From CAWANF01 sp963783355 (lineage in GTDB: Bacteria; Bacteroidota; Rhodothermia; Balneolales; DATFMH01), in the NCBI GenBank assembly GCA_963783355.1, contig CAWANF010000001.1, positions 1,054,001 through 1,118,000 of the forward strand: 64,000 nt of DNA. The letters run 5' to 3'. The notes beneath the pieces are model-generated. The model had not been told where the DNA came from. It ran no database searches and saw only the letters and a list, made by a program, of their open reading frames with translations. Shown here one piece after another: positions 28,418 to 37,504 of this stretch (the first letter of the stretch is position 1; the number at the start of each line of letters is the position of its first letter). The position numbers and the translations under genes were made by a program.

Positions 28418-29429
28418 GTCTATTCAACACACAGTACTAAATAATACTAAATCGCAGACAAACGTTAAGTTGATAAATGGACAAAGCTTCAGCGGTTCTG
28501 TCGTTGGCCAAGTAAATTCCCTCATTAAAAAAACCATCGAAATGAAAGCCAGCGATATTCATTTAGAACCTTACGAAGAATCATTTCGGTTGCGCTATCG
28601 CGTGGACGGAGTGTTACAAGAAATAGGAGCGTTGTCTCAGGCTCAAAAGGATGCCATCTTGTCCCGACTTAAAATTATGGCCAAACTGGATATTGCAGAA
28701 AAAAGAAGACCCCAGGATGGAAGAATTCGCATCGAAAAGCCTTCGGTAAATGGAGCGGATAAAACCAACAAAACTGTGGATCTTCGGGTTTCTACGCTAC
28801 CTACCGAGTTTGGGGAGAAGATAGTACTCCGTATCCTGGACAAGGGGGATCAGAGTCTGGGACTCCGTCAGCTTGGGTTCAGAGAAACCAGCCTGCAGGC
28901 TTTTCGCAAGGCCATTACGAATCCTTATGGAATGATCCTGGTCACCGGTCCAACCGGAAGCGGTAAGACCACTACATTGTATGCCGCTCTGAGTGAACTC
29001 AATACTCCGCGGGTCAACATTACCACCATCGAAGATCCGATTGAATACAATCTGCCGGGCATCAATCAGACGCAGGTTCGAAGTGATATTGGGCTTACGT
29101 TTTCAGCCGTACTCCGGGCCATTCTGCGCCAGGACCCTAATATTATCATGGTTGGGGAGATCCGGGATCAAGAAACGGCAGAGATTGCCATCCGTTCGGC
29201 CTTAACCGGGCACATGGTATTTTCTACCCTGCATACCAATGATGCACCAGCAGCCATAACGCGACTGATTGATATGGGTGTAGAAGCTTTTCTGGTCGCA
29301 TCCTCAGTACGTTTAGTTATGGCTCAACGTTTAGTGCGCCGGATTTGTCCAGAATGTAAAACAGAATTTCGCCAGATCCAGGTCTCGTCTACGATGCTTC
29401 CGGCATTACGAAGCAGAGCTTCGCAATGA
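28418..29429 (+). pseudogene. GspE/PilB-type secretion ATPase, truncated at both ends
   Basis: About 337 residues of a type II secretion or type IV pilus assembly ATPase. Present: ASDIHLEPYEESFRLRYRVD (start of the conserved core), Walker A GPTGSGKTTT, the Asp box TTIEDPIEYNLPGINQTQV, Walker B NIIMVGEIRDQETAEIA and the His box GHMVFSTLHTND. The protein lacks the N-terminal MshEN-type domain of about 150 residues. It stops after CPECKTEF, so the second CxxC of the zinc motif and the C-terminal domain are missing; the frame runs into a palindromic repeat copy at 29400. I took ATG 28418 as the first reasonable start. No other pilus or secretion gene is nearby, so it is probably a displaced fragment. 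Confidence 0.8.
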
Positions 29430-29430
29430 G
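29400..29430. repeat. partial copy of the palindromic repeat
   Basis: CCGGCATTACGAAGCAGAGC and the following CTTCGCAATGAGGG match the right end of the element at 26829-26945. It supplies the last codons and stop of the GspE fragment. Confidence 0.7.
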
Positions 29431-29487
29431 GGTTATTTAATATATTTCTCCGCGCAAACCCTTACCATCCGCGTAATCTGCGTTCTA

Positions 29488-30717
29488 TCACCGCCCGAAC
29501 GAAATAACGGACAAAGGATTGGTTTTCGCAGCCACCCGGGCGGGGAGCCATGATGCCAGGGTGCAAAGCACCATGGTCACAATAGAGACGATGACAAAAT
29601 CCATAAGATGAGGCTGAACGGGAGCGTAAGACATATAGTAATTTGCCTCGGAAAGTGGTATAAGATGATAGGTGCCTTCCAACCAGTTAAATAATACAGC
29701 CAGGCCAATACCGATAATTAATCCGGTGATGGAAACAAAGATACCTTCGTACAAGAAAATCCGGTTTATCCGTTTATTATCGGCTCCCATGGTTTTCAAA
29801 ATCCCGATGTCACGGGTGCGTTCAAGAACCATCATGAGGATAGTTCCTATAAGATTGAATGCCGCAACGATAATCATCACGCTGATCACAAAGGGGATAG
29901 TCTGTTCCTGTAAATTGACCCACGCAAAAATACTTCCATAGTTTTCATAAATGGTATCGGCATAATAGGGGAAAAGCATCTGGTTGGTCATGCTTTTTGC
30001 AACATCGCGAATATCGTTCACATTTTTTACCTGGATTTCAACCTTGGAGGCTTCATCCGGACCCATTTGAAAGAGCGTACGGGCATACCTTCTGGCCATC
30101 AAGACGATGACATCATCAAACTTATCAATGCCGGTCTCATAAATTCCGGTAAGTTTGAATTGTTTGATATCCGGCAAATTTATGGGCGAAGGGAGTCCTT
30201 TCATGGCATAGGCCGTTATAACCGATCCGATATGGGCATCCAGCTCTTTAGCAAGCTTGGATCCAATGACAATGCCGGGCAATCCTCCCGTACTGTCCGG
30301 TAGTAAATTAAAGGTTCCCAGTTTGATATAATTTTTAATATCGGTTAGGTCTCCGGAAGGACTCACACCTTTTATAAATGATCCCTGTATCTGATCTTTG
30401 GTCTGAATCATTCCCTGTCCAAGAATTATGGGCTGAATGGCTTTAATCCCTTTAAACTGATGCAGATAGGTGTCTAGCGTATCGACACGAAATATGGGAT
30501 CACCGCCATATTTCTGAACGGTGATATGGGCTCCGAAACCGAGAATTTTGTCTTGAATTACCGATTTAAAACCATGAACGATGGAAAGGGCAATGAGCAG
30601 TCCGCCGGCCCCGATGGCAACTCCTGTAATCGACATAATCTTAATAAATGACAGGAATCGATCGTCTTTTCGCTTTCCGCGAAAATATCGTTTAGCCAGA
30701 AACCACTCAAATTTCAT
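29488..30717 (-). CDS. LolC/LolE-type ABC transporter permease (FtsX family)
   Basis: A 409-residue inner-membrane protein of the lipoprotein-releasing type. One N-terminal helix (SITGVAIGAGGLLIALSIV, about 29-47) is followed by a periplasmic MacB-like domain (about 60-270) and three C-terminal FtsX helices (about 275-300, 325-350 and 375-395). GTILMMVLERTRDIGILKTM carries the coupling sequence toward the ATPase. A LolD-like ATPase gene lies 11 kb away at 41478 and is a plausible partner. The ATG is only 5 nt after the T-run of the lysS terminator, so its promoter must lie in or before that hairpin, or it depends on readthrough. Confidence 0.85.
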   Translation of the reverse strand: MKFEWFLAKRYFRGKRKDDRFLSFIKIMSITGVAIGAGGLLIALSIVHGFKSVIQDKILGFGAHITVQKYGGDPIFRVDTLDTYLHQFKGIKAIQPIILGQGMIQTKDQIQGSFIKGVSPSGDLTDIKNYIKLGTFNLLPDSTGGLPGIVIGSKLAKELDAHIGSVITAYAMKGLPSPINLPDIKQFKLTGIYETGIDKFDDVIVLMARRYARTLFQMGPDEASKVEIQVKNVNDIRDVAKSMTNQMLFPYYADTIYENYGSIFAWVNLQEQTIPFVISVMIIVAAFNLIGTILMMVLERTRDIGILKTMGADNKRINRIFLYEGIFVSITGLIIGIGLAVLFNWLEGTYHLIPLSEANYYMSYAPVQPHLMDFVIVSIVTMVLCTLASWLPARVAAKTNPLSVISFGR

Positions 30718-30721
30718 ACAC

Positions 30722-30758
30722 TAAAAAAATAAAACGGGACGGTCAAATACATCCCGTT
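30722..30758 (-). terminator. rho-independent terminator after lysS
   Basis: On the minus strand AACGGGA and TCCCGTT pair around a 12-nt loop and are followed by TTATTTTTTT. It lies between lysS and the downstream permease gene. Confidence 0.85.
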
Positions 30759-30766
30759 ATGAATAT

Positions 30767-32292
30767 TTATTCAGGCCTCATATGCGGGAAGAATAATACA
30801 TCCCTGATAGATTCCTGATTGGTCATGATCATCGCGAGACGATCGATACCAATACCGAGTCCGGCAGTGGGAGGCATACCGTATTCAAGGGCACGAAGAA
30901 AATCTTCGTCCAGTGTCATGGCTTCTTCGTCGCCCTGGGCACGCAGCCTTGCCTGTTCTTCGAGTCTCTGGCGCTGATCTAAAGGATCGTTAAGTTCAGA
31001 GAATGCATTACAAATTTCTTTACTGTTGCAAATACCTTCAAACCGTTCCACGAGGCCTTCTTTGCTGCGATGTTTTTTAGCCAGGGGGCTCATTTCTATA
31101 GGATAATCAGTAATGAATGTTGGCTGAATCAATTTCGATTCGACATAAGTACCGAATATCTCATCAATGATTTTGCCTTTTCCCATTGTACTGTCAATAT
31201 CGACATGCAATTCTTTAGCGGCTTTTTGCATATCCTCTAAACTCATGCCATACAAATTTATACCCGTTTCCTTTTCAATGGCCTCGAGCATTGGGATTCT
31301 TGGCCAGGGACGTTTGAAATCGATAATATTTTCACCAACCTGTACCTGGGTGGAACCATGGAGTTTCACGGCCACTTTCTCGACCATTTCTTCGACGAAA
31401 TCCATCATCCAGTTATAATCTTTATAGGCTACATAAAGTTCAACCTGGGTGAATTCAGGGTTATGAAAACGATCCATACCTTCATTTCTGAAATCCTTTG
31501 AAAATTCAAAAACCCCGTCGTAACCGCCGACAATCAACCGTTTCAGATATAACTCGTTAGCGATTCGCAAATACAGCGTCATATCCAATGCATTGTGATG
31601 GGTCATAAACGGACGTGCGGCAGCACCGCCATAAATAGGCTGCAGGATAGGTGTTTCGACTTCCAGGTAGCCTTTTTCCAGCATGACATCCCTCATCGTA
31701 TGAACCATCAGGGATCGTTTCCGAAATACATCACGTATTTCAGAATTTACGACTAAATCCACATATCTCTGGCGATATCGTTGCTCTTTATCTGAAAAGG
31801 CATCATATATTTTCTTTTCACCATCTTCTTCAACTTCTTTAGGAGTGGGAAGAGGGCGCACTGTCTTTGACAATAATTCGAAAGACTCGGCATGAATGGT
31901 TGTTTCTCCGGTCTTTCGTGATGAAATACAAATCCTTTTATCCCGACAAAATCGCCGATATCAGTCAGTTTTTTAAAGACATCGTTATAATTCTCGACCC
32001 CTACATCATCACGGCGGATATAAACCTGGATAGTTCCTTCCGAATCAAGAAGATTGAAAAAGGAAGCTTTTCCCATAATGCGCTTGGTCATAATACGTCC
32101 GGCTACCGAAACCCTGGCGGGATTTTCATCATCTTCTTTTTTGATTAATTCCGGCTGGGCAAAAATCTGTTTAGAAGTATGATCAACATCAAATTGATAT
32201 GGATATGGATTGACGCCGAGTTCTCTCAACTGCTGGAGTTTCTGGCGTCGGAATGCTTCCTGCTCGCTAAGGCTTGTTTCTTTATCGGTCAT
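30767..32292 (-). CDS. lysS: lysyl-tRNA synthetase (class II), interrupted by a frameshift
   Basis: Charges tRNA-Lys. The N-terminal frame (32292 to about 31925) has the OB-fold anticodon domain with VSVAGRIMTKRIMGKASFFN and GDFVGIKGFVF. The C-terminal frame (from about 31915) has QRYRQRYVDLVVN, the class II motifs FRNEGMDRFHNPEFTQVEL and GMPPTAGLGIGIDRLAM, and ends at 30767. At about 31905-31920 the frame is lost: the DNA reads GTATTTCATCACGAAAGACC, where removal of one T and one G would give V-F-I-T-K-T, exactly the family sequence, and then GETTIHAESFELLSKTVRPL. Because the enzyme is essential, a sequence error or a second lysS elsewhere is more likely than a dead gene. Confidence 0.9.
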
Positions 32293-32585
32293 AGATTAAA
32301 TAAGACGTTGCTATTCGTAATTCTAACGTTTAGTAAAAAATCGTACTGTTTATATTAAATTCTTAGAAATATTCTTTTAACCGGCAATTATGAAAACAGG
32401 CAATCTCTGAAATTTTAATGCTTAACAACTAGGATTACCGGGCCGGATTCTAAATCAATCTAAGATAAGGTCATTTGAGGAGATTTACACTTTTTGATTC
32501 TCTAAATGTTTGAAAGTTATTCGTAAGTTATCCATTCCATGATGATGCTTGTTTATATCTCTTTAAAAAGGAAACGGAAGATTCG

Positions 32586-33263
32586 TTGTCTGATGAAAGA
32601 ATCTCAGGATATGTGATTTACAATATGTCTTTACAGAAATCGGAATATTTTGAATGGGAATATATTCCCCTCGATAATGAACGCCTTCATCTGGGGATGA
32701 CTAAAGTGTGTCTTTCTGTCCCGGTGAAAATGCTTGATGCTAAAGAACATGCTGAATATTCCTTGCTTACCAACCCTGAACGAAAGGCTGAGTTCCTTAC
32801 ATCAAGGGTCCTTATAAAGGAAATTGCCGGAAAATGTGGTTATCAGGATTATTTTCATGTTCAAAAAGACAAGGATGGCAAACCTTTTGGCATTTATGAG
32901 CAAGGCCGGTGTCATTTGAGTATTTCCCATTCCCAAAAATGTATTACCGGTATCATTTCTGAAGAAAAAGATGTGGGACTCGATATTGAAAATGCAGGAC
33001 GAACAGTAAATCCGGGGCTCAGGAAAAGAATATTGAACGTGAAAGAAATCAATCTGTCCGAAGAAATCGATCTAATCCGAATATGGACGGTAAAAGAATC
33101 GATTTTGAAATTACTGGGTACCGGATTACGAAAAAATATGTCTGACATTATACTGGAACCTGATAAACGGGATACCTTTAAAACGGTCGTTGATTTTCGA
33201 AAAATCAGGATACAATCTTTTCTGTATAAAAAGTGGTGGATCGCAATAAGCCTTTTTGAGTAA
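32586..33263 (+). CDS. 4'-phosphopantetheinyl transferase, Sfp type
   Basis: A 225-residue enzyme that attaches phosphopantetheine from CoA to carrier proteins. Motifs: RCHLSISHSQKCITGIIS (motif 1, about 107), VGLDIENAGR (motif 2, magnesium-binding Asp/Glu) and IWTVKESILKLLG (motif 3, W-x-x-KE). Length fits the Sfp group rather than AcpS. The TTG at 32586 has GGAAG 5 nt upstream; an ATG at 32625 is the alternative. No polyketide or peptide synthetase is in the window, so it may serve fatty-acid or other carrier proteins. It heads a same-strand run with the Memo-like, DUF2520 and MGMT-like genes. Confidence 0.87.
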   Translation: MSDERISGYVIYNMSLQKSEYFEWEYIPLDNERLHLGMTKVCLSVPVKMLDAKEHAEYSLLTNPERKAEFLTSRVLIKEIAGKCGYQDYFHVQKDKDGKPFGIYEQGRCHLSISHSQKCITGIISEEKDVGLDIENAGRTVNPGLRKRILNVKEINLSEEIDLIRIWTVKESILKLLGTGLRKNMSDIILEPDKRDTFKTVVDFRKIRIQSFLYKKWWIAISLFE

Positions 33264-33331
33264 AGCTATATTTAGCATTAAATTGGATACATATCTTTAA
33301 TGAAAAAATAACCTAATTAACATATCTATTT

Positions 33332-34087
33332 ATGGATATAACATCATATTCCAGAGAGCAAATTGTATCCGGCCTTAATAAAGCGGAAAATAGTTCCCAA
33401 AACCTGAGTGTTAAGATGCTATTTTCACCTATCCGGATAAATAACAACAATTTTGAACAAGTATGTGAAGTATTTACAAATATCAGGGATCATAATTATG
33501 AAACAGTAATCATTCTTGAGGGTTGCGACCATGAGCTGGAAAAAAAGATACCAATGCCATTAAACGATTCATTTAAAACTCAGCTTGGTGATGTGCAGGT
33601 TAATGCCAAAATGCGGGATGAATTTTGTGATGAAGAAGATGATTTCTATATAGATAATAGTGCTTATTATGAGGAAATGAGTTTGTTTCATCAGCTGCCA
33701 ATGCTTCAGTGTACAGTAAGGGAACCTTTAGTCGTAAGCATGCAGGTATATGATCTTGAGGGAACATCAATAATCAGGGAGCTTGCCTTTGTTTTGTCGG
33801 AGGTGCTGTATAACAGGAATGTTTTAATTATTGTCTGTACCGAGATGTCCAATACACAAACCGGGACACTGGATAAAATTATGCAATATTATTCGTCAAA
33901 TGACGACTCAAATCTGAAAAACACGATCAATAGCGATATGGTGGATATCAAGGGCCGATCAGCATTGATGACAGGATTTATGATTGCCCAGCAATGGGGG
34001 CTCAATATCCATTTTGTGAATGATGTTTACACGAAACAACCGGGGACAAGCCTGATTACCGGCTATGCCTGTCTAAACAGCAACTGA
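33332..34087 (+). CDS. Memo-like (AmmeMemoRadiSam B) family protein with altered metal-site residues
   Basis: A 251-residue protein that follows the Memo fold pattern: YETVIILEGCDHE where Memo proteins have ILGPxHH, then KTQLGDVQVN (usual TPLGdvxvd), then IDNSAYYEEMSLFHQLPMLQ where Memo proteins have the aHxxEHSlExqlPfL motif. So one histidine of the first motif and both histidines of the second are replaced (AYYEEM). The protein therefore probably does not hold iron or copper as normal Memo proteins do. It starts 68 bp after the PPTase gene and 8 bp before the DUF2520 gene. Function is unknown. Confidence 0.6.
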   Translation: MDITSYSREQIVSGLNKAENSSQNLSVKMLFSPIRINNNNFEQVCEVFTNIRDHNYETVIILEGCDHELEKKIPMPLNDSFKTQLGDVQVNAKMRDEFCDEEDDFYIDNSAYYEEMSLFHQLPMLQCTVREPLVVSMQVYDLEGTSIIRELAFVLSEVLYNRNVLIIVCTEMSNTQTGTLDKIMQYYSSNDDSNLKNTINSDMVDIKGRSALMTGFMIAQQWGLNIHFVNDVYTKQPGTSLITGYACLNSN

Positions 34088-34094
34088 GAATATT

Positions 34095-34991
34095 TTGCCA
34101 GAAATAAAGCCTGATATTGCGATTATAGGTGCCGGAGCTTTAGGTACAAACCTGGCTTTGGCACTTTCCGAACATGGATACGCCGTAAAAGGCATTTTTA
34201 ACAGAACGGAAGGAAAAGCACAAGAGGTTGCACGCCTTGTTAATGCCGATCATTATGGTTTAAATCCCAAAAAATCGGGAGAAATCGGTCAAATAATTTT
34301 TTTATGTGTTCCCGATGATCATTTGAAGAACATAGCTCATCATTTAGTTTCTACAATAAAGAATCTCCGCGGGAAGTATTTTGTTCATTGCTCCGGAGCC
34401 AAATCTGCCAATGAGATAGAAGAATTTAAATCGGTCGGTGCATCTGTAGCATCGTTTCATCCTTTACAGACCTTTTTAAAAGATCCTAAACCGGATGCCT
34501 TCAAGAGTGTAAATATCAGTCTGCAGGGTGATGAACAGGTTATTGAGGAACTTAGTAAGATAGCTCTGTCTTTAAACGCTCAATCTTTTAAAGTTTCCGA
34601 AAAGGATAAAATACTATTACATATTGCAGCTGTTTTTGCCTGTAATTATATGGTTTCTATTGATATGGCTGCAAAAATGATATTATCCGGTTCGGAGAAT
34701 CCAAAAAATATTACACTCGATAAACTGTTTCCCCTGATGGAACAAACATTGAATAATATTGAAAATTATGGTCCGGAAAATTCTTTGAGTGGCCCCATTA
34801 AGAGAGGAGACGCCGAAACGATTCGCAAACATCTTCAGAATATGGGTGAAAATGAAGATCTGATCTCTTTATATCAATCATTGGGATTATTTACATTGAA
34901 CCAGTTCATTGACACAGGAATGTATAAGAACGAAAACTTACAGGAAATTATTCGTTTATTTAAAAACAGGGAGATTGAGAAAGAAATCTGA
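34095..34991 (+). CDS. DUF2520/Rossmann-like NAD(P)-binding protein
   Basis: A 298-residue protein with an N-terminal Rossmann fold (DIAIIGAGALGTNLALAL, the GxGxxG pattern at about 10-15), VPDDHL and VHCSGAKSANEI, then a helical C-terminal domain with HIAAVFACNYMVSIDMAAKM and GPIKRGDAETIRKHL. This is the pattern of Rossmann-like/DUF2520 proteins, distantly related to ketopantoate and pyrroline-5-carboxylate reductases. Substrate unknown. The start is TTG, 8 nt after the Memo-like stop, and the 3' end overlaps the MGMT-like gene, so an operon is likely. Confidence 0.82.
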   Translation: MPEIKPDIAIIGAGALGTNLALALSEHGYAVKGIFNRTEGKAQEVARLVNADHYGLNPKKSGEIGQIIFLCVPDDHLKNIAHHLVSTIKNLRGKYFVHCSGAKSANEIEEFKSVGASVASFHPLQTFLKDPKPDAFKSVNISLQGDEQVIEELSKIALSLNAQSFKVSEKDKILLHIAAVFACNYMVSIDMAAKMILSGSENPKNITLDKLFPLMEQTLNNIENYGPENSLSGPIKRGDAETIRKHLQNMGENEDLISLYQSLGLFTLNQFIDTGMYKNENLQEIIRLFKNREIEKEI

Positions 34992-35325
34992 TATCGAATC
35001 TGATTATTTTGAAAAAGTGTATGAAGTGGTGGCTCAAATACCGTATGGAAAAGTGACAACTTATGGAGCTATCTCTTATTATTTGGGTTTGCGAAGTGGT
35101 GCCCGTATGGTTGGCTGGGCTCTGAACTCAACGAAATTGGCTAATAGTTTTGGAGATTTGCCTTGTCACCGGGTGGTAAATCGTTTGGGACAATTATCCG
35201 GCCGCCGGCATTTTGATGGAAATGTGATGGAAGAACGGTTAAAACAGGAAGGGGTTACTTTTTTGGATGAAAACACAGTTGATTTGAGTAAACATTTTTG
35301 GGATCCGGAAAAAGAACTGAATTGA
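34975..35325 (+). CDS. MGMT-family DNA-binding domain protein (alkyltransferase or ATL)
   Basis: About 116 residues corresponding to the C-terminal domain of O6-alkylguanine-DNA alkyltransferase. It has the helix-turn-helix region VTTYGAISYYLGLRSGARMV, the asparagine hinge, and the active site LPCHRVVNRLGQLSG with the reactive cysteine, so it is not the Trp-type ATL variant. The preceding N-terminal domain is absent, as in Ogt-like short forms. I chose TTG 34975 because AGGGAGA lies directly upstream and the frame before it is non-conserved. It overlaps the end of the DUF2520 gene by 17 bp and is followed by a terminator. Confidence 0.85.
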   Translation: MRKKSDIESDYFEKVYEVVAQIPYGKVTTYGAISYYLGLRSGARMVGWALNSTKLANSFGDLPCHRVVNRLGQLSGRRHFDGNVMEERLKQEGVTFLDENTVDLSKHFWDPEKELN

Positions 35326-35372
35326 TTATTCCATTGTGAATATTTCGTCATTAGACGTTTAAAATGCTTATA

Positions 35373-35392
35373 TTTAACGCCTGAACGTTAAA
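35373..35392. promoter_or_regulatory. inverted repeat upstream of queD
   Basis: Perfect 7-bp arms TTTAACG-CCTGAA-CGTTAAA just before the terminator of the preceding operon and 53 bp before queD. It may be an operator; no family can be named. Confidence 0.35.
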
Positions 35393-35395
35393 ATC

Positions 35396-35423
35396 AGCCT
35401 TCCTTGTAACGGAAAGGCTTTTT
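35396..35423 (+). terminator. rho-independent terminator
   Basis: AGCCTTCC pairs with GGAAAGGCT (one bulged A) and is followed by TTTTTATTTTT. It separates the MGMT-like gene from queD. Confidence 0.75.
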
Positions 35424-35444
35424 ATTTTTACCGAGGTTATATTA

Positions 35445-35834
35445 ATGCCTACTTGGAAATTAAACACAGAATTTAAATTTGATTCCGCTCATGCCATTGA
35501 AGGCTACGATGGTAAATGCAGCAGGATTCACGGTCATACGTATCGTGTAAAAATTACGGCAAAATCTCACAAACTGAATCCATCGAAGTATCTTCATACA
35601 CCGGATATGGTTTGTGATTTTCGCGAATTAAAATGGGCTGCACGGGATTTGGAAAAGGGTGGACTGGATCACTGTTTTTTGAATGATCAGGTGCCGGTCA
35701 TAACTACAGCCGAACGTTTGGCCGAGTATATTCACCAGGAGACAAAGAAACGAATTCCGGAAGAAATTGATTTAGTAGTTACCGTGTGGGAAACACCGGA
35801 AAGCTGGGTTGAATATACCGATCAGGATGTATAA
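35445..35834 (+). CDS. queD: 6-carboxy-5,6,7,8-tetrahydropterin synthase
   Basis: The second step of the queuosine/7-deazaguanine pathway, converting dihydroneopterin triphosphate to carboxytetrahydropterin. At 129 residues it has the zinc ligands His16 (DSAHAIEGYDG), His29 and His31 (RIHGHTYRV) and catalytic Cys25, plus LDHCFLND and the late E in TVWETPESWVEY. queE overlaps its last 8 bp, so the two are translated together. Confidence 0.94.
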   Translation: MPTWKLNTEFKFDSAHAIEGYDGKCSRIHGHTYRVKITAKSHKLNPSKYLHTPDMVCDFRELKWAARDLEKGGLDHCFLNDQVPVITTAERLAEYIHQETKKRIPEEIDLVVTVWETPESWVEYTDQDV

Positions 35835-36483
35835 AAATCGTTTAGAGAAAAATATTACCGAATTAGAGATCGTCCGGGAGCAGGATAACATTCAGTACCC
35901 GGTAATGGAACATTTCTATACTATTCAGGGGGAAGGTGTGCATACCGGGAAACCAGCCTATTTCATCCGGTTGGCGGGTTGTGATGTCGGCTGCTGGTGG
36001 TGTGATGTGAAAGACAGCTGGGATGTTAATTCACATCCAAAAGTTAGTGTAGAACAGTTGGTGTCGGCTGCTAAGAAATCCGGAGCTTCGTTTGTAGTTA
36101 TTACCGGTGGGGAACCATTATTGCACGATTTGACGGCACTTACCCTGGCATTAAAAAAATCCGGCCTTCATATTCATATCGAGACGAGTGGTTCTTCTCC
36201 CGTTTCCGGCCATCTCGACTGGATTACGCTCTCACCTAAACGGTTTAAAAAGCCGCTGGATGAAATTTTTCCTTATGTCGATGAATTGAAAGTGGTAGTC
36301 CTGACCAATAAAGATCTGAATTGGGCAGAAGAAAATGCTGTTAAATGCCCGGAAACAACACGGCTTTTGCTCCAGCCTGAATGGGAGACACCAAAGTCGA
36401 TGGATATCATCGTGGATTATGTGAAAAAACATCCGAAATGGGGCATCAGTTTACAAACCCATAAGTTTCTTGGGGTAAGTTAA
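35827..36483 (+). CDS. queE: 7-carboxy-7-deazaguanine synthase (radical SAM)
   Basis: A 218-residue radical SAM enzyme that contracts the ring of carboxytetrahydropterin to carboxydeazaguanine. It has EHFYTIQGEGVHTGKPAYFI, the cluster motif GCDVGCWWCDVKDSW (C-x3-C-x2-C), and FVVITGGEPLLHD for SAM binding. ATG 35827 overlaps the end of queD; a TTG at 35809 is less likely. The SDR gene starts 3 bp after its stop, so queD-queE-SDR form one unit. Confidence 0.94.
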   Translation: MYKNRLEKNITELEIVREQDNIQYPVMEHFYTIQGEGVHTGKPAYFIRLAGCDVGCWWCDVKDSWDVNSHPKVSVEQLVSAAKKSGASFVVITGGEPLLHDLTALTLALKKSGLHIHIETSGSSPVSGHLDWITLSPKRFKKPLDEIFPYVDELKVVVLTNKDLNWAEENAVKCPETTRLLLQPEWETPKSMDIIVDYVKKHPKWGISLQTHKFLGVS

Positions 36484-36485
36484 TC

Positions 36486-37199
36486 GTGGATTTTGCGGAT
36501 ACCGCTGTCGTTGTCACGGGGGCCAGTCGCGGAATAGGCGAGCACATCGCTTACGAATTCGCAGAACAGACACAGCATTCTTTAATCCTTCTTGCCCGTA
36601 ATTACCAGGAATTGGAAAAAGTAAAAGAAGAATGTTTGAAGAGGGGAGCAAAGCATGTTTTTATTCAATCCTGTGATTTAACCAAAGCAGACAATCTGAA
36701 TAAAATCAATCTTCCACCTGATTTTCAGAAAATTGAAGTTATCGTTAATAATACCGGGACTTTTTTAGCAGCAAAACTGCAGGATACATCGAATGATGAA
36801 TTCGTTGGCCAGTTTAATGTTAATGTGTTATCTGCTTTCAATACGGTTCAGCACTTTTTACCCTACCTTAAGCAACGAAAATCAGGGTATATCATTAACA
36901 TTTGTTCCGTTGCCAGCTTGTCTGGTTCCGCCGGTTCTGGAGCTTATGTGACTTCCAAGCATGCCGTTTTGGGATACACCCGGTCACTCAGGCAGGAGCT
37001 TAAAACTGAAAATATCGCCGTGACGGCCATCAATCTCGGCTCAACGTATTCGACATCATGGAAGGGCAGCGGTGTCGATCCCAAACGCCTCATCGATCCG
37101 AAAGATGTCGCCCGCCTTATTCGAAATATTACGGAATTATCTCCGCAATCCGTGGTTGAAGAAGTGATTATGCGCCCGATGCCGGGTGATTATAAATGA
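36486..37199 (+). CDS. short-chain dehydrogenase/reductase
   Basis: A 237-residue classical SDR. The cofactor loop TGASRGIGEH (about 11-20), NNTGTF in place of NNAG, the catalytic serine region CSVASLSGSAGSGAY and YVTSKHA with the catalytic Tyr and Lys are present. The start is GTG, 3 bp after queE. Its position suggests cotranscription with queuosine genes, but no SDR step is known in that pathway except unrelated QueF/QueG types, so the substrate remains unknown. Confidence 0.88.
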   Translation: MDFADTAVVVTGASRGIGEHIAYEFAEQTQHSLILLARNYQELEKVKEECLKRGAKHVFIQSCDLTKADNLNKINLPPDFQKIEVIVNNTGTFLAAKLQDTSNDEFVGQFNVNVLSAFNTVQHFLPYLKQRKSGYIINICSVASLSGSAGSGAYVTSKHAVLGYTRSLRQELKTENIAVTAINLGSTYSTSWKGSGVDPKRLIDPKDVARLIRNITELSPQSVVEEVIMRPMPGDYK

Positions 37200-37504
37200 G
37201 AATAAAAGTATAGCCTTGGACGGCGTTTATTTTTATTTTCAGGATTCAGGAGGGATACGCTAAACTGATATGAATTTGTTGAGTGGGTGAATTTCGTTAG
37301 ACTCAATTACTCATTTTCTCAATAACTCAATAACTAATTAACTTATTTCCCTTTCTTTAATAGTTGTTATTTGTATAGCCAGGGTATAGATTAAATAGTC
37401 ATAAATTATTAATTATCGGTAAGCCTATGCGCTTTAACGAAATTCATAATATTACAATTCCTGCCAAATCAGCCTTTGAAAATTTAATTACAGATCATTG
37501 AACC
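37200..37504. other. AT-rich intergenic region
   Basis: About 305 bp. Short direct repeats of the type CAATAACT appear near 37320. A 24-codon ORF (37427-37501) ends 3 nt before the rhamnosidase start but has no family support. No RNA or terminator is clear. Confidence 0.4.

Noticed and set aside
37427..37501. 24-codon ORF just before the rhamnosidase
   Set aside because: Ends close to the start codon but has no ribosome-binding site, no repeated codons and no known leader pattern.
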